64,000 nucleotides of DNA from Holacanthus passer (GCA_025331565.1 JAFREQ010000037.1:1984001-2048000), one strand, 5' to 3'; shown: positions 33,298-46,419, counted from the stretch's first letter. A program made the numbers and translations. The notes: generated by a model not told the origin, from the letters alone.

Positions 33298-33977
33298 ATT
33301 CATCACTGCTATCTACTACTGAGCTCCTCGAAAGGTTAATAATATTAAAGATCCCATGATGGAAGGCTGTTTTTTTTCCTTAAGAAAAAAACATATTGTA
33401 TTATATGTTTTAGTTATCCATACAACACATGTGCAAGGTTCGCCTGTATGCGATGCTTTGTTTGCATCACATCATCCGTTTCAAACATGCATAACATTCC
33501 ACGATGTTTTACCATTTACAGTCAGCTTTATGATGCATGATAACAAAAACACAGGAATCGTACATAATTGAATAATAACCTTTCCTTCATGCTGTGCGGG
33601 GGCACATCAGAAGGGCTAATGTATTCTTTATGGGGCACAGCGACTCTGCACGGTTAGTGACCAGGCCAGGAAACCGGAGATGGACTGTGAGTTCACCCTC
33701 CACCCCAAAAACGTCCGCTCCGAGTCGACCTCATCATCACCCGAGTCATTATTTACATCTGTAACTCACCACAACCAAACACACACACATTCTTCTGTGC
33801 TGTGTGCTAGCAGACACAACGGGAGGGTTTGACTTGGTAAACATTTGCTGCACAGGTAACCAACTTGATTGATCATTTCATTGACTTAACAATTAAAGTT
33901 TGGATAATAGGTTATGATCCTGACCTCCTGCCACTTCCTCTCACCCTGAGAGCCATTCATAACAGCAACTCAACAGT

Positions 33978-34085
33978 TCTACCTCCTCTCCCCCCGCCTC
34001 CTCTCCCAGACTTCCTCCTTCCCTACCTCCCTCTCTCCATCTATCTCTCCCCCTCCACCTCCCTATCACCCCTCACTGCTCCTCC
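33978..34085 (+). repeat. Polypyrimidine tract
   Basis: About 100 bases of nearly pure C/T on the + strand. Confidence 0.75.
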
Positions 34086-34479
34086 CCATCTGACAAGAGT
34101 TGTGCGTATCACTTCAACCTTCATATGCAGAGAAGATAAGTGTGTGCGTGTGTGTGTGTAATTAATGAGCTAGCGTGGGTGAGGGAATTCTGTCAGACGG
34201 CCGTCTCCATGCACAATCAGTTGTTACCTTAGAAACACGTAGAAAAGAACCAGATTTTCATGAAAACACACACACAAACTCTGACAGAGGCCGACAAGCT
34301 GCCACCCTCCTTATTCCAACATTTATCCTATCTCTGACCTTTTAATTACACACAATTACAGAGACAAATACACACATTTATCTTCTTCAAGGCTTCCCTC
34401 CGTCTGATATCACAAAGTGTATCCTAAGTCTTTCCTATCATGCTGTTATTACCCTGAACTTCTGGGATTGCTCTTTCTC

Positions 34480-34640
34480 TTTGTAGTTAGTTGGCTCTGT
34501 CCGGTCACTGTCCAGTCAATGAGGCCGCGGTTATTTATCACCCGATGGTGAAATGGAGGGGACTTGCCGGGCGCCCTGGCCCTTATTAGTGAGATTTACA
34601 GTGTGCAGGAAAGGCTCTTAAGGGGGAAACTCTCCTATAA
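34480..34640. promoter_or_regulatory. Candidate conserved non-coding block
   Basis: GC-richer, complex sequence with GAGGCCGCGGTTATTTATCA, GATGGTGAAATGGAGG and CCCTTATTAGTGAG. It stands out from AT-rich flanks and lacks a coding frame. Inference from composition only. Confidence 0.25.
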
Positions 34641-35059
34641 GCACCATCAGCTGTTCATCAGATAACACCCACATGACTGGACCGGTACATGAGAACTCCA
34701 AAAAACACATGAACACAAAGGTAGAACGGAAACGTGCCAATTTCCATTTTGGTTTGAAACATGGACAGACTGACCTCACACTGTCTGTAGTGGTATTTGG
34801 TGAGGGCATGACTTGGATAGTTTGGCCTTCTCCTCCCATGAACCCTCTCACACTTCCATGTTTGCAAATCTTACTGAAATAATAACCAAATCTTAGCTGA
34901 TCAAGTGCTAATTTTTGACCTACAGTAAAAAAGTTTCTTCCTGTTGCGTCAGTAAGATTTGATGTAGTATTATGACTTTGATTGATTCCTCATTTAAATC
35001 AAGTCAGTAGAACACTGTAGAAGATGGAACATTGATTAAAGTAATTGTGTGGCCTGGAT
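34641..35059. other. Intergenic, nothing recognised
   Basis: AT-rich sequence before the repeat copy. The short open stretches on both strands show no family. Confidence 0.6.
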
Positions 35060-35555
35060 AATTTTAAAAAGTAACTAAGTATATTTACTCAATTACTGTA
35101 CTTGGGTATAATTTTGAGGTAGTTGTACTTTACTTCAGTATTTCCATTTTCTGCTACTTGATACTTGTACTTTTCATTCCACTACTTTTATTTGATAACT
35201 TTACAGTCACTAGTTACTTCGCAGACACATTAATATATCAATCATGACCTATTAATATGGATAAAGAAAATACTTTATTGATCCCTTAGTGAAATTCACA
35301 AGCTACCTGGCAGTAAAGTATAAAAAAAGTCCCACCCCAGTGATGTACACATTAATGCATCAATTATTATGCTTTAATAATGTCACATACATTTTTCTGA
35401 GATGGGACATTGTGCATAATGAGTACTTTTACTCTTTAGTACATTTGAATGCTAAGACTTTTGGACTTTGATTTAAGTAACATTTTGAATGCAGGGCTTT
35501 CACTTGTGTTCCTACTCTGTGATACTGCTACTGAGTACTTCTTCCACCACAGGTT
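35060..35555 (+). mobile_element. Teleost ACTTTTACTT-type non-autonomous DNA repeat (copy 2, near full length)
   Basis: It starts with AAAAGTAACTAAGTATATTT and ends with GAGTACTTCTTCCACCACAG, both recognisable ends of a repeat abundant in fish. The inner part shares AATGAGTACTTTTACT and TTTTGAATGCAGG with copy 1. A segment about 35264-35335 with ACTTTATTGATCCC looks like a nested insertion or the tail of another retroelement. It has no coding capacity. I remember the family as hAT-like but am not sure. Confidence 0.7.
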
Positions 35556-36642
35556 AGCAGCACCCACTGCCACGACATTACAAATTGAGAGAAACAGGAA
35601 ACAATATGAAAAACATACACACACGCGCTCACATAGAAAAAGTTAGAACACTCAACACTGCCAAGTTTCCTTGTTTTATTCCTACTTTGGACACTCCTTG
35701 TCACAAGCCTGTTTCTCTCTGTGCATCGAACCTCACGTCCAGCCACACAAATAGCCTTTACAGTACCTCGCTAATGTGCTGGTGTGAGCAACGCCTGCTC
35801 CTGTCACACCTGATGAAGCTCTTCTGAGTGTTAAATGTGTGCTTGTCATATCTCATGTCACTAAGCGGTAGGCCTGCTCAATAAGAGTATGCTCTTATCT
35901 GGGCTCTAAGTGCTGGAGAGAGTGAGAAAAGACAAACAGGGTCTCTGTCATGTGTCTCTGTCACAGCCTCTGGGTTAGGGATCTGGTCTGATAGCAAACA
36001 ACAGCATCATTTGTCATAGGCGTAAGTGTTGTTTGACATCGATACTACAGATACTGACAATTACGTGCTGGTGAACAATTGTGCACTGGTGTTTACACAC
36101 ACATAAAATGTCACAGTCACTGCCATTTATTCCAACGTTACAGTAGCTCCTAAACCTCTAGAGATCAGTGTAAACCATAAAAAAATGCATATTCTTATTT
36201 ATGTAAGCATTCACACATACTCTTTAATATCTCACAGGTATTCAGAACTGTTATGATCACTAGTCATTTGGCGAGAAAATGACCCATATCTGTACCGTTC
36301 TGTTCAAATTGTATGCAGATAATAGGTTTTAACACTAAAGAAGGGAAGCTTCATGATTCTGACTGCCTCATAATGTTACCCAAAGTCTTGCAATTTCTTT
36401 GGCAACATATATTTGCTTGGCAAAATGGGTTTATTGAAATACTGAAAAACTGTGCAGCAGCCGTTGTGGTTTCACTGGCATCAGAACAACAGACTGACGA
36501 GGCACAAGGTCCTTCCAGGGCCTTAAATTTTGACATTCATTCAAGCCTTTAGCTGTGATGTTAAATGTATGAGCCCACTAAGCAGATCTTGTGGAGCCCT
36601 TTCACTGTCATCCATATGCAGAAGCTTCTTCCTTCCTCCCAG
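35556..36642. other. Intergenic, no gene seen
   Basis: AT-rich sequence with a T-box half site TCACACCT at 35804-35811. Nothing else is recognised. Confidence 0.6.
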
Positions 36643-36748
36643 GCAGCGGCGGCTGTGGGCTGGACGCTCCTGACGACGAATGCCCTTCCTCAGAAGCCAG
36701 AAGAGATTGGAGTGATTTCTTTAGCTGTTTTCTTGGCCTCTGCTGCAG
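36643..36748 (+). other. Exon-like segment, product unknown
   Basis: The acceptor ttccttcctcccag and donor gtacga flank 106 GC-rich bases that are open in two frames on the + strand. No protein family is recognised. A TG microsatellite follows. It may be a non-coding exon or chance. Confidence 0.25.
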
Positions 36749-36800
36749 GTACGACAAAAGTGTTTTCATGCAAGTGCTTATGTGTCTTTGTACTTGCATT

Positions 36801-36830
36801 TGTGTGTGGGTGTGTGGGTGTGTTTGTGTG

Positions 36831-36865
<35 letters not shown>

Positions 36866-36873
36866 TGTGTGTG
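36801..36873. repeat. (TG)n microsatellite, interrupted
   Basis: A TG run with GGG and TTTG interruptions. Confidence 0.95.
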
Positions 36874-39059
36874 AATATCATAACTATGAGGATGGTTATC
36901 TTAGATTCAGTTCCTCTGCTCCTCTGAGGCTGTCAAAGAGACAGAGACAGGATGAAAGACCGCAGAGAGAAAACCGCAGAGGAAGAGTGAGTGTGTGTGC
37001 ATGTGTGTGTGAATACAAGCGGCCTGTATTTACATGGCAAAAGTTCATTTCTGCTCTTTGAAGTGGGGAGTATCAGTGTCTTAAGAAAACACACTGAGGA
37101 AAGGGCAGTTGACTTTGTGTGTGTGTGTGTATGTGTGTGTGTTTGTGTGTGCAAGGGAGAGAAAAGGAGAAAAACAGAGCAAGAGAAAAAGATGAAACCA
37201 TTAATATCTTCTTTATCACAGAGTCCCTCATCTCCTTCTCATCCTCCCTTCATCTTTCTTCTGCCTCTCTCAATCTCCCCCCGTCAGGCTTTCTTTCACT
37301 ACTTGTCTCATAGCAGCAGAATGATGGGGCTTGGTGACTCCAGCCCTCATAAATTTGATAATGAGTCTCTTCATGAATGTGATACTAACTCCTCCCATCT
37401 CGCTGTGCATGTGTGTGTTTGTGTACATGCGTTTCCCCTGTCCTCACCCTTATCTCCTACAGAGACAAAAAAGGGCAACTCTCCTCAGAAAGGGAAAAGA
37501 TTACGTATACAGAAAACAGTCGGAGGGGAAAAGAGCAGAAGATAAAGGAGAAAAAGATAAAACGCAAGAAGATGAGAGCTGGAGTTAGAAAAGGAAGTCT
37601 CCATTTTAAAAAGAAGACATCAGGGAATCAGGGCCTCATGCTATTGAAGAAAAGACTGAATTGTAAGGACTAATCCAAAAATGGGATGGTTAGCATGAGC
37701 AGCAATAGCAATAAATTACTATAAATAAGAGCATGAGTTAACATTGATCACTTGCTGTATTTATTTATTGCTTGTTTGAAAAGAACGTATCTATTGTCTG
37801 GAACAAAGGAGTATTGTATCTTATATATTTTTATATTGTAAACTGCTTTTCCATCTTTACTAAGTCTACTGATGAAGCCACAAGACCATCTGTCTTGTAA
37901 CCAGGGATTTACTCAGTTAACCAAAAGCATGCTTTGGTTTGTGGGGGCTTTATAGGAAAAAAGCCTTTTTAAGTTTAACATCTCTTTTGTACTGTTGTAG
38001 TCTTAAAATGCAGATTCTTACCATAGTCATCCTTCTAACCAAACAGTCAACTGTCTGTCACACCCCAAACCCTTCACCCTTCACCCCATGACCTCCACGT
38101 CATCCAGAAAGATTGTCTATAAAAAGTTGGACAGGCAGCATGTGAGCCCTCAGATGATGATACCATAAGATCACCTTTTCTTACCTTTGTCCATTAATAG
38201 ACACAAAGACACACTCCTGTACAACTACACACATGTGTGCACAAGTTTTACTAACTTTAAGATGTCTCGTAATAATTTTTACTGAAAGTGAGACGGGGGT
38301 TGGAGAGAGAGTGAGATGGAATCAGAGGGAGACAGACAGATGGAGACAGAGAATTGGGGAGCTCGCTCCATCGCCACCATGTCTAAAGGAGCTGGTATCT
38401 CCAGATAAAATAATCTGGTTATTCTCAGCAACACTGGGAGGAGACATGCCTTTTACATGGCGTGGCCCTGTGAGTGTGTGATTGCACGTGTGTGTTAATT
38501 ACATCCACAGGGAAAAGACACAGTACATCATTACACATTAACATGCTCTTACTGGAAAACTGGATGAAAGAAAACATGAGATTGGGCAAGAGTAGTTTGA
38601 CCCAGATGCTTGATTAATTAAAGAGAGGTGCTGCCATAAAGGGTCAGACATACATACATCTCACATACATACAGCCGTCAACATTTATGAATGTTGTCAT
38701 GCACTGCAGGCTTGTATCTTGTGGGTCAATCTTATATGTCTGCAGTCTTGTCTGATTTGAAAGGACAGTACAGTTCCTTACTGCGCACTAAAGCAGGATC
38801 ATGTGGTGAACTAACATTTGCACTTTCTTGTATTGTTGGTTTAAATCCAGCAGAAGGGCTTTTGGAAAAAAGCAGTGCACAATTTATGATATCATCAACT
38901 ACAATATGCTTGATGCCTTCTAATTTCTGTACAGCATAATCTTGAGACAAACCCTCTCTGATTCATATTCCCTTTGTGTTGGGGCCCAAATCTGGTTAAC
39001 CTCCTGTGGGCCTGGGCAAAGATCACCCTAACTCAATGAAATATAGGACTCACTGGAAA
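36874..39059. other. Intergenic with purine-rich patches, no gene seen
   Basis: A shorter GT array (about 37117-37151) and A/G-rich sequence (37460-37640) give long but compositionally trivial open frames. No gene is supported. Confidence 0.6.
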
Positions 39060-39355
39060 ATATTAATACCGAGTGGATTATCTGCACAGTGTCATTTGGT
39101 TTTTGGCTTTCACCTATCATCTGTAGATTTTTATTCTTTCTAGTGTACTTTTTAAATTGTGTTTTCTGTTAATCTATTCTGTATACATGACATCTATTGC
39201 ACGTCTGTCCAGCCTGGGAGAGGGATCCTCTTCCTGAGGTTTCTTCTATTTATTCCCTGTTAAAGCTTTTTTTGAGGGGGGTTCCCTTATCCAAATGGAG
39301 GACCTAAGGACAGAGGGTGTCATATGATATACAGATTGTCAAGCCTCTTGAGGAA
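39060..39355 (+). repeat. Teleost interspersed repeat (GGGAGAGGGATCC type)
   Basis: The order CATGACATCTATTGCACGTC, CTGGGAGAGGGATCCTC, TGAGGTTTCTTCTATTTATT, CCCTGTTAAAG, TTATCCAAATGGAGG and GACAGAGGGTGTCATATG is that of a very common teleost repeat often seen in fish 3' UTRs and introns. It ends in an A-rich run. Repbase name and class are not known to me; the left edge is uncertain. Confidence 0.7.
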
Positions 39356-42300
39356 AAAAAAAAAAACAGAATAGTGTGTGTGATTGGAGTTTTTCCTTAT
39401 CTAAAACAAGCATCAAATAAGATGACATGTATGCGTATGGATTCTAAAACCCTCTGGGGTGAATTTTGTCCACTCCTCATGTCCCTTTACAACGCAGCAC
39501 ATAACTGACACAATGTGTCACATCTTTAGGAACATGCAGGTACCGTCATCCTCATTCACAAAAAATCGAATAGTTTTAGAAGATTGAGAAAGTCTTGGAA
39601 CCTGAATGATTGCCCACTTTGCAAGTAAAGTCCAGAAAGTGTTAAAAGTCAGAAATCAGAGCACCAGATGGAGAAATCAATGAATCTCTGGTATCGATCA
39701 AAACATGTCACAACCTGGGATGGATACAAAGGACTATTTGTTGCTTCTTAATGCCTCTTAGATGTAAGCTGATACTAAACTGTGTCATTAAAGACCTACA
39801 GTATATTGAGCTTGTTTTTTATTCCTTAAAATGTCCAGGGTTATAATGATCAAATGCTAAAAAGACTTGCCTAAATAATATGGTCTATATCAATTAGTAC
39901 CAACGCAGCTGAAAGGACAACTAAAACACTGCCAAACACTCAAGCACAGAGAGGGACTGTGATGTGTCACTGCTGGCTGATAGTTTTACCAACAGTGAAA
40001 GCATGGTGTTCATCTGGCCTCCACAACACTCACGATGTGACATTCCTTTCACTTCTGCTCAAATATCCTACCACTCACACATTTTCAGGACTCACTGGCT
40101 ATATTTAATGACATTCAGATGATATAAAGACTCCATTTCAAGGTTTCTCTCTGCTCAGGACCCAAATGAGGCCTTGGCTGCGATTGTTGTGTGGAGACCA
40201 ACCAGCAAAAAAGGGGCCTGTGACCTATTTTGGGTGCTGAGCCATTGCTTAACTAACCACTGTCATTGACAGGATTCAATAGGTCTATTTCCAACTGTTT
40301 TAGTGGCTCAATTTTCACTGCCCCATTGCAAACAGATTGTGGGGAGAAGGCCAGGAAAATAGTCATAGGTTGAAGTTGCATCCAAATGTTTTAGAGCGCA
40401 GAACTTTTGATGAAGAGGGTCAAACTCTTTAATATTGTACTTCTGTTGACATAAATTATAAATTTGAAGGGTTCTGTTACTGTTTCAGTAAAAAAAAGTG
40501 GCTGCACCAAGAAAGCTAAAATGGATGTGTGTTATGACTCATTATAAACTGCCCTATACAATTTTACAGACTACTTTGTCTTTATTTTACCTGACATGTC
40601 ATTTCAGTGCAAAAGCAGACACCATGACCTTTTTCGATATTGCGTACTTTTACAATATGTCCACACACACAGCCATCGCAACTGTTGTTGAAAATGTTTT
40701 CATGTGATCCTAATGGAGAGATCAACCAATGCAGAGGAACTGAAAAAGAGAAGCAAAATGTTTTGTTACTTTTCTCTGAGAACCGACAGATTAGCTCCAA
40801 AAGGCCAGGACCATACAAGACTGTGGGAGGTATGTGGGGGGGTTGCTCTCTCTCCATTTGTCTGTGTGTGTGAGAAAGTGTGTGTGTCTGCAAATGTGTG
40901 TGGGTGACTGTACAACTGGGTTTATCATCAGATTTCATATAATGCTCTGCTCTGAATGTGATGATGTCATAGCTTAACCTTCACCAACCCATCTACATCT
41001 GACCAATCATCATGACCATCATCATCATTTCAGTGTCATCTTGGAACCTACATTCACTGATGTACGGCAGCTTTGTTGAACCAGGTTTGAGGTTACAGGG
41101 GGAGGATGAATTACAGAAGAATCCTATAGCTTCAGAAGTGCAGACATGAAAAACTAAGAAACTGTGCAAACTGCTGCCTCTGGTGCTGAAATATGCTCAA
41201 CTGCACCTATGGGAGTAATAGTGTTTTTAAACGCCAGTGCTGCCGAGGTCAGGATGGCAGTCCGTCAGTTGAAACACAGCAGAGGCATATTTTCAAGATG
41301 CAGGGCCGCTAGCAGCTAGATAACTGAGCACTATCATTAAATACCTTTGAAAGCCACGTCATGACTTGAGTGGTGTACGACTGGTCCTGAGCCTGCCATA
41401 TCAAATTGATAAGTAGCATTGACCACCATAACAGGCAGACTGCATCCATCAAGACTCCTCAACCAAGACTGTAACTGAATCTTGTGCTAAATACTTAAAT
41501 TGGACAGATTATGCCTATTTATTAAATGATCAGTACTGCATAAAATTTCAGGATTATGGAAGAGGGAAGGAATGAAGACCAGGAATCTGGAGACATGCTG
41601 TTCACTGTTACATCTGCTGAGTTGTATCAGTATGTAATAATATATGGAGAACTCTTTTACATTCTTTCCATTAGAGACTTTAAAGGTATGTCATGAACCT
41701 TTAAACTATGTAAGGCTTAAGTGCTCTTGCATGGCTATTAAATGGTAACAAGTACATCTGCCAAGTGTGTGTGTCACTTTGTGTGTCATACAGGTATCTT
41801 ATAAGTGCTCTGACCAGCGTCATGGCACATTGAATGCATATAAAACTGAAGGTGAATATTCGTTTTTTCCGATCTCCTTAGTTTGCCCTGTTTTTTCCAT
41901 TATAAGGCTGATCAGAAGTGGCACATGCACATATAACACACGCTTCTTCTCATTCCCTCTCATACACACGCACAAACCACAAGCCCTCGCAGACCTATAA
42001 GTGCCTGTCCTGAAGCATTAAAACACAGAGGCCCACGGGATGGGCAGGGGGAGAAACTGACATCGGTCAGCTCAGATCTAAAAGACGATACGAGGCTGGA
42101 CATAAGACTCAAAAACCTTTGAGGCTGCCAAATAGCACTTTTCTCTAAACATACATTGTTGCAATTAAATCACCCATAATGACCACTAACATGACGTCCT
42201 TTAACCTCTGTCTCCCAGCGGCATGCTCTCAGCATTCATCACTTCCTCTTTGATGCCTATCTGAAAAGATTTCTCAGGTTTCACAGGAAGTAAAGCTCAT

Positions 42301-42659
42301 TCAAAAACATAAAGTGGTTAGTAGTTGTACAATTTCTGCTAGTTCCTGTTAAACGTCTTTTTTAAAAAAGCATTAAATGTCAAAAACAGCTGTAATTTCA
42401 TGATGACAACATTGTTTTTAAGTATTAGTAGACGAGAAAGGCCCAACAGACCAGATATCTTGTTCCTAATCTCTCTTTAGCTCAAATACTCATGCTATAT
42501 TTAGACGGAGACAGGAGGAAAGAAGTGGTAACATGCAGAGGCACGCAATATAGTCTGTGAACACACTAACAAACTAGATTATAGAAATAATCAACAGCAG
42601 CAAGTGAAGTTAAATGCCTACCAACACCTCTAAACTCTAAACTAGTTACCACAGAATTT
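39356..42659. other. Intergenic, nothing recognised
   Basis: AT-rich, low GT content except near 40865-40905. No gene or repeat family is recognised. Confidence 0.6.
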
Positions 42660-42911
42660 GTTTAACCTGCACAAAAAAAATAAAAATGATCAGGTTTGTG
42701 GTTTTAGGAGACGTTAAGTGCCATACAACTATTTCTTGACAAAAGTGCAATAACTATACTCAGCTCCCAATATCTTGTCTCAATGTGGTTGCCAGGTATT
42801 TTGGTTTTGTGCCTGTACTGAGACCTATACTGAAATCTGTGCTTATACCAACCATACCAGCAATTCGTACTTTTACTGAAGTAAAGGATCTGAATACTCC
42901 TTCCACCACTG
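42660..42911. repeat. Two abutting repeat fragments
   Basis: The left part (to about 42740, with GGTTTGTGGTTTTAGGAGA and GCCATACAACTATTTCTTG) resembles the inner region of the 'AGTTCAA-ATTTTGG' family seen at 53670. The right end (42867-42911, GTACTTTTACTGAAGTAAAG to CTTCCACCACTG) is the 3' end of the ACTTTTACTT-type family. The sequence between is unassigned. Confidence 0.5.
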
Positions 42912-43575
42912 GGTGTGTCAAGAAACAGCTTCACAACATAACAACAACAATTAACAATTAAGTTAATAAACCAGCTGGGCAAACCAAAAACAGTCTCAGG
43001 GTTCCAGAGCTCCAAGGACCCCAAAAGCCCCAGGTTGACTGTGCATGTAGGTTATGCTGTTGTATGTGGAGTGCAGTACCTTACGGAGCACTGAGTTCAC
43101 AAATGGGGCTGGTGTCCAGGTGGTATTCCAGATTCCTGTTACACAGAAAGCAATATGCCCATTTCTTCCTATTTTCTATTCCTTTAATTTCAATGAGTGA
43201 CAGAATAATACATCCGCCTGTGCTCAAGGTGGTGATGCATGCAGAGGAATGCACACAGAGATTTTGTTTAATTCTTGGGAAACAAAGTCCACAAAATAAA
43301 CAGATTTGAAGTCGACACAACTACAAAGTGGAAATCATCACATTGGCTGAACCACATGAAACAATAACTATTAAGTCATTCTCCTGCCCTCTTAAAATCC
43401 ATAATATGTTGAGTCTGTTAATCGTTTCCTCACTCGGTAAGGACATGCTGAAATGTGCTGACAATCAAAATAGCATTTGGTTTATTTTCTCTCCTCATGG
43501 TTACCCTGTATACATGAACATAAAACATGAAATGCAACTCATGGCACTGGACTCAGTACCCTGCCAAGCAATGAG

Positions 43576-43578
<3 letters not shown>

Positions 43579-43606
<28 letters not shown>
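43579..43606. repeat. (GT)n microsatellite
   Basis: A perfect run of 14 units. Confidence 0.95.
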
Positions 43607-45153
43607 CTTTACCCTGTTGGGTTTCAGATTTATCTTGATTGTTTCCTTCCACGTCTTCTCTTCAAAAAGTTTTCATGTTTCTCGAGGGTGAAACTTTATG
43701 TCGACTGTGGTCTCGGGGTTTGGTTATTTTTGAAAGCAAATGCGGAGGAAATATCCCAAACATTTTAACGGCCTTTCTTCAAAGGAAGTCGACTCTCTGT
43801 TGAATTTAATTAACAGACAGAATTGAGATTGGCCTTAAATAGCTTGGCTTTTTACTGTGCTTTTCAGAACTGAAACATAAAACCACATTTAGCAGTCATC
43901 AAGTCTACGAATCACCACCCCGGTTTATTTAAGCACAAAATTAGGCTAAAATCTTTATAAACATAGTGGGACATTTCGGGGACAAGCTTGACTTGACTGC
44001 AGGCATTCACACCCAAGAAACTGTCTGTAGTTTTTAACAGTTTACATCACAAAGATAAATATGGATATTAGATAATTACATATACCACTGTGCTAATGTA
44101 CTGTTCTTTGAAGCATAATATAAGCAACTTTTTAAAGTATCTATGGGCATTTGTGTCTCTAATAGGTAGCAGACAGTATAGAGATGACAAAGACCCTGGC
44201 TGGACTGCAATTACACGGTCAGCATCTCGACCAGGACACCCCATAAATGTAAAGGACATAAAAGCCAATTATATGAATAGTTAGTCTAGTTGAAGACAGT
44301 TGATGTTAAAAAAAAAGTTAATTAAACTTAGTCTTAACTATTACATTGTTTAAAGAAAGGTTTGTAAAAAAAAAAGTTGATTAAAGGTCTTTGATATGCA
44401 CGACATCCCTGTCCTATGAAAACCTTGCATTTACAGAACATCAACTTTTATGAGCTGAAAAAACAACTTAATTTTCAGCTTAGCGACAGTGCATTTTTCA
44501 GATAATCCAGTGGGGTTTTTAATGGTTCATTTTGCTTTAGAAGTAGGATCATTTTCTTGACCAATAAAAAGTTTTAAAATTAAAAATGGTTTTCACTGGA
44601 CAGGGGTGACATGCACAAGAATCTTTTTGTCTACAAATCTTTTCATGATTATATTTTGCCCGGTTATTAGAGACCAAGTAGTTTTCAAAAGGCCAAGCCT
44701 GCACAGCTGCTTCACCTCCCCCCTGAGGACAGTGTCAGTACTGCAGTTTTTCCCTGGAGGAAACCTCTGCTAAAAGGAAGGAAGGAGGAAAGAGAGAATG
44801 GAAGAAAGGAAGTAAGAAGTGGTCCAGATGTTGAGGAGTTGGGTGCCTCAGAAAGGAGGAGGTGTAAGGGCAGGTAAAGCGACAGCACTTTTATGTGTGT
44901 GATGTCTTCATTGGTCCACTGCAGCATGGACTGAGGACTTTTGTGTGTGTGTGTGTGATGTCTTCATGAAGGTCCCAGTGGGTTGTAGATTTTAACAGAG
45001 CATGGATCACAATTACTGTTCCTCAGAGGGAGAACAGCAGAAAGAGAACTGAAAGCTCTCTCATGCACACACACACGCATACATATATACATCTGCTTTG
45101 TTCCTTTAGTCCAGCAGCTGAAATTCCCATCAGAACCTTACATTGTAAAGTCC

Positions 45154-45184
<31 letters not shown>
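45154..45184. repeat. (CAT)10 trinucleotide repeat
   Basis: Ten perfect CAT units; the minus strand would read as an aspartate run. It is not in a supported gene. Confidence 0.95.
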
Positions 45185-45384
45185 GCTGCCTCTCTTTGGT
45201 TTTGGTCTTTGTTCTTCTGTCTTGCTCTCCATTCTTTCATCAATAGGTCACACACTATTCTTTTACAATATTTATAAAACAGAGTGGAAGTGTGTTTACT
45301 CTTATTTTTAAAAGAGGAATCGTTGAGCCAACTCCCCGCGGCAAATATAAGTCCATGACAACAGAATGTTTTCAGCAGATTTGT

Positions 45385-45401
45385 ATGTGCGTGTGTGTGT
45401 A

Positions 45402-45448
<47 letters not shown>
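45385..45448. repeat. (TG)n microsatellite
   Basis: A long TG run with two CGTG interruptions. Confidence 0.95.
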
Positions 45449-45450
<2 letters not shown>

Positions 45451-46041
45451 CAGCAGGCCTCAGCAGTGAAAACATCAGCTAGTTTGAAGTTTGTCCCCTC
45501 TGGGCTCCATCCAAGAACAAAGATTGTAAAAGTTTTGTTCTTCAACACAAAAAGCTCACTAAAAAGACGATGCAACAGCATGAGTGTGTGTGAGCATATG
45601 TTATGGAAATATGCACTTCATGGCACACACAGTTCTTCCAGAGTGTCAGAGCCTCAGTGCAAGTTTTGCACATGGTTGTTCAGGGTGCAACAGAGAGTCA
45701 CAGAGGTGACAGCAGTGATGACTAAAGCAGAAGTCACATCAGTTGGTGACACAAGGACACACACACGCGCATGAAATAAGCCACCTTGGAGCAACATCTT
45801 GCCAGCTCATTACATTCACTTGGACAGTGGCCTTTAACACACAGTACCACCTAGAGAGCAGCACAGCCCCCCCACACTGAACACAGAGGAATCTCGTCAA
45901 GTCAAGTCTCCAAATCCAACAAACTCAAAAGGATGAAGTGAGAAAAAAAAGACAAAGCTAATTGCAGCTCTGTGTTATGTCAGACATGTGACTAAAAGCA
46001 CACACATTATAGCACAAAAAAATCTAACTGATGATGCATTT

Positions 46042-46043
<2 letters not shown>

Positions 46044-46075
<32 letters not shown>
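46044..46075. repeat. (GT)n microsatellite
   Basis: A perfect run of about 16 units. Confidence 0.95.
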
Positions 46076-46076
<1 letters not shown>

Positions 46077-46419
46077 ACATTCCAACTCCCGAAGTGCTGT
46101 GAGGGTCAGAGGTGAGCTGTATGCAGCCCCTCATCAGCTCTTCTGGGAGGGCTGGGCTCACAGACACACACACGAGTAGACACACACTATTTGGCCACTT
46201 ACTCTCTATTTCTCTCTCTCTCTCTATTTAAGCGGCATGAGTGAGAAACATACAGAAACTTTCTTCCCCTGCAGTTTGACAGAGCGGCCTGTGTCCACAG
46301 CACTCAGCAGAGTGTTCCCGACTAAAAGATGCAGCCGTTTCACTTTCAGTTGTAGTGATGGTTTCTACCACACTAACCAGCTCCTGAAGAGCAGACTCGG
46401 TTCAATGTCACTGTTGACA

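Larger units (their letters stand above)
31661..33977. other. Intergenic with GT microsatellite and a CTCF-like site
   Basis: It contains GT at 32935-32960 and a good CTCF core match at 33284-33297, and is otherwise AT-rich. No gene is seen. Confidence 0.6.
42912..46419. other. Intergenic with several simple repeats, no gene seen
   Basis: It holds GT arrays at 43579-43606, 45385-45448 and 46044-46075, a (CAT)10 array at 45154-45184 and a CT run at 46211-46225. A duplicated word GTGTGATGTCTTCAT appears near 44897 and 44953. Open frames over the arrays are artefacts. Confidence 0.65.

Noticed and set aside
36565..37545. Open frames up to 184 codons near the TG arrays
   Set aside because: Mostly Cys-Val repeats and A/G-rich sequence; no family signature and no coherent gene structure. 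Only the 106-bp exon-like part is kept as a weak note.
38830..38850. GGTTTAAATCC as a tRNA or SINE B box
   Set aside because: No matching A box at the right distance and no cloverleaf could be drawn.
45023..45232. Minus-strand frame with an aspartate run
   Set aside because: The run is the (CAT)10 repeat; the surrounding residues match no family.
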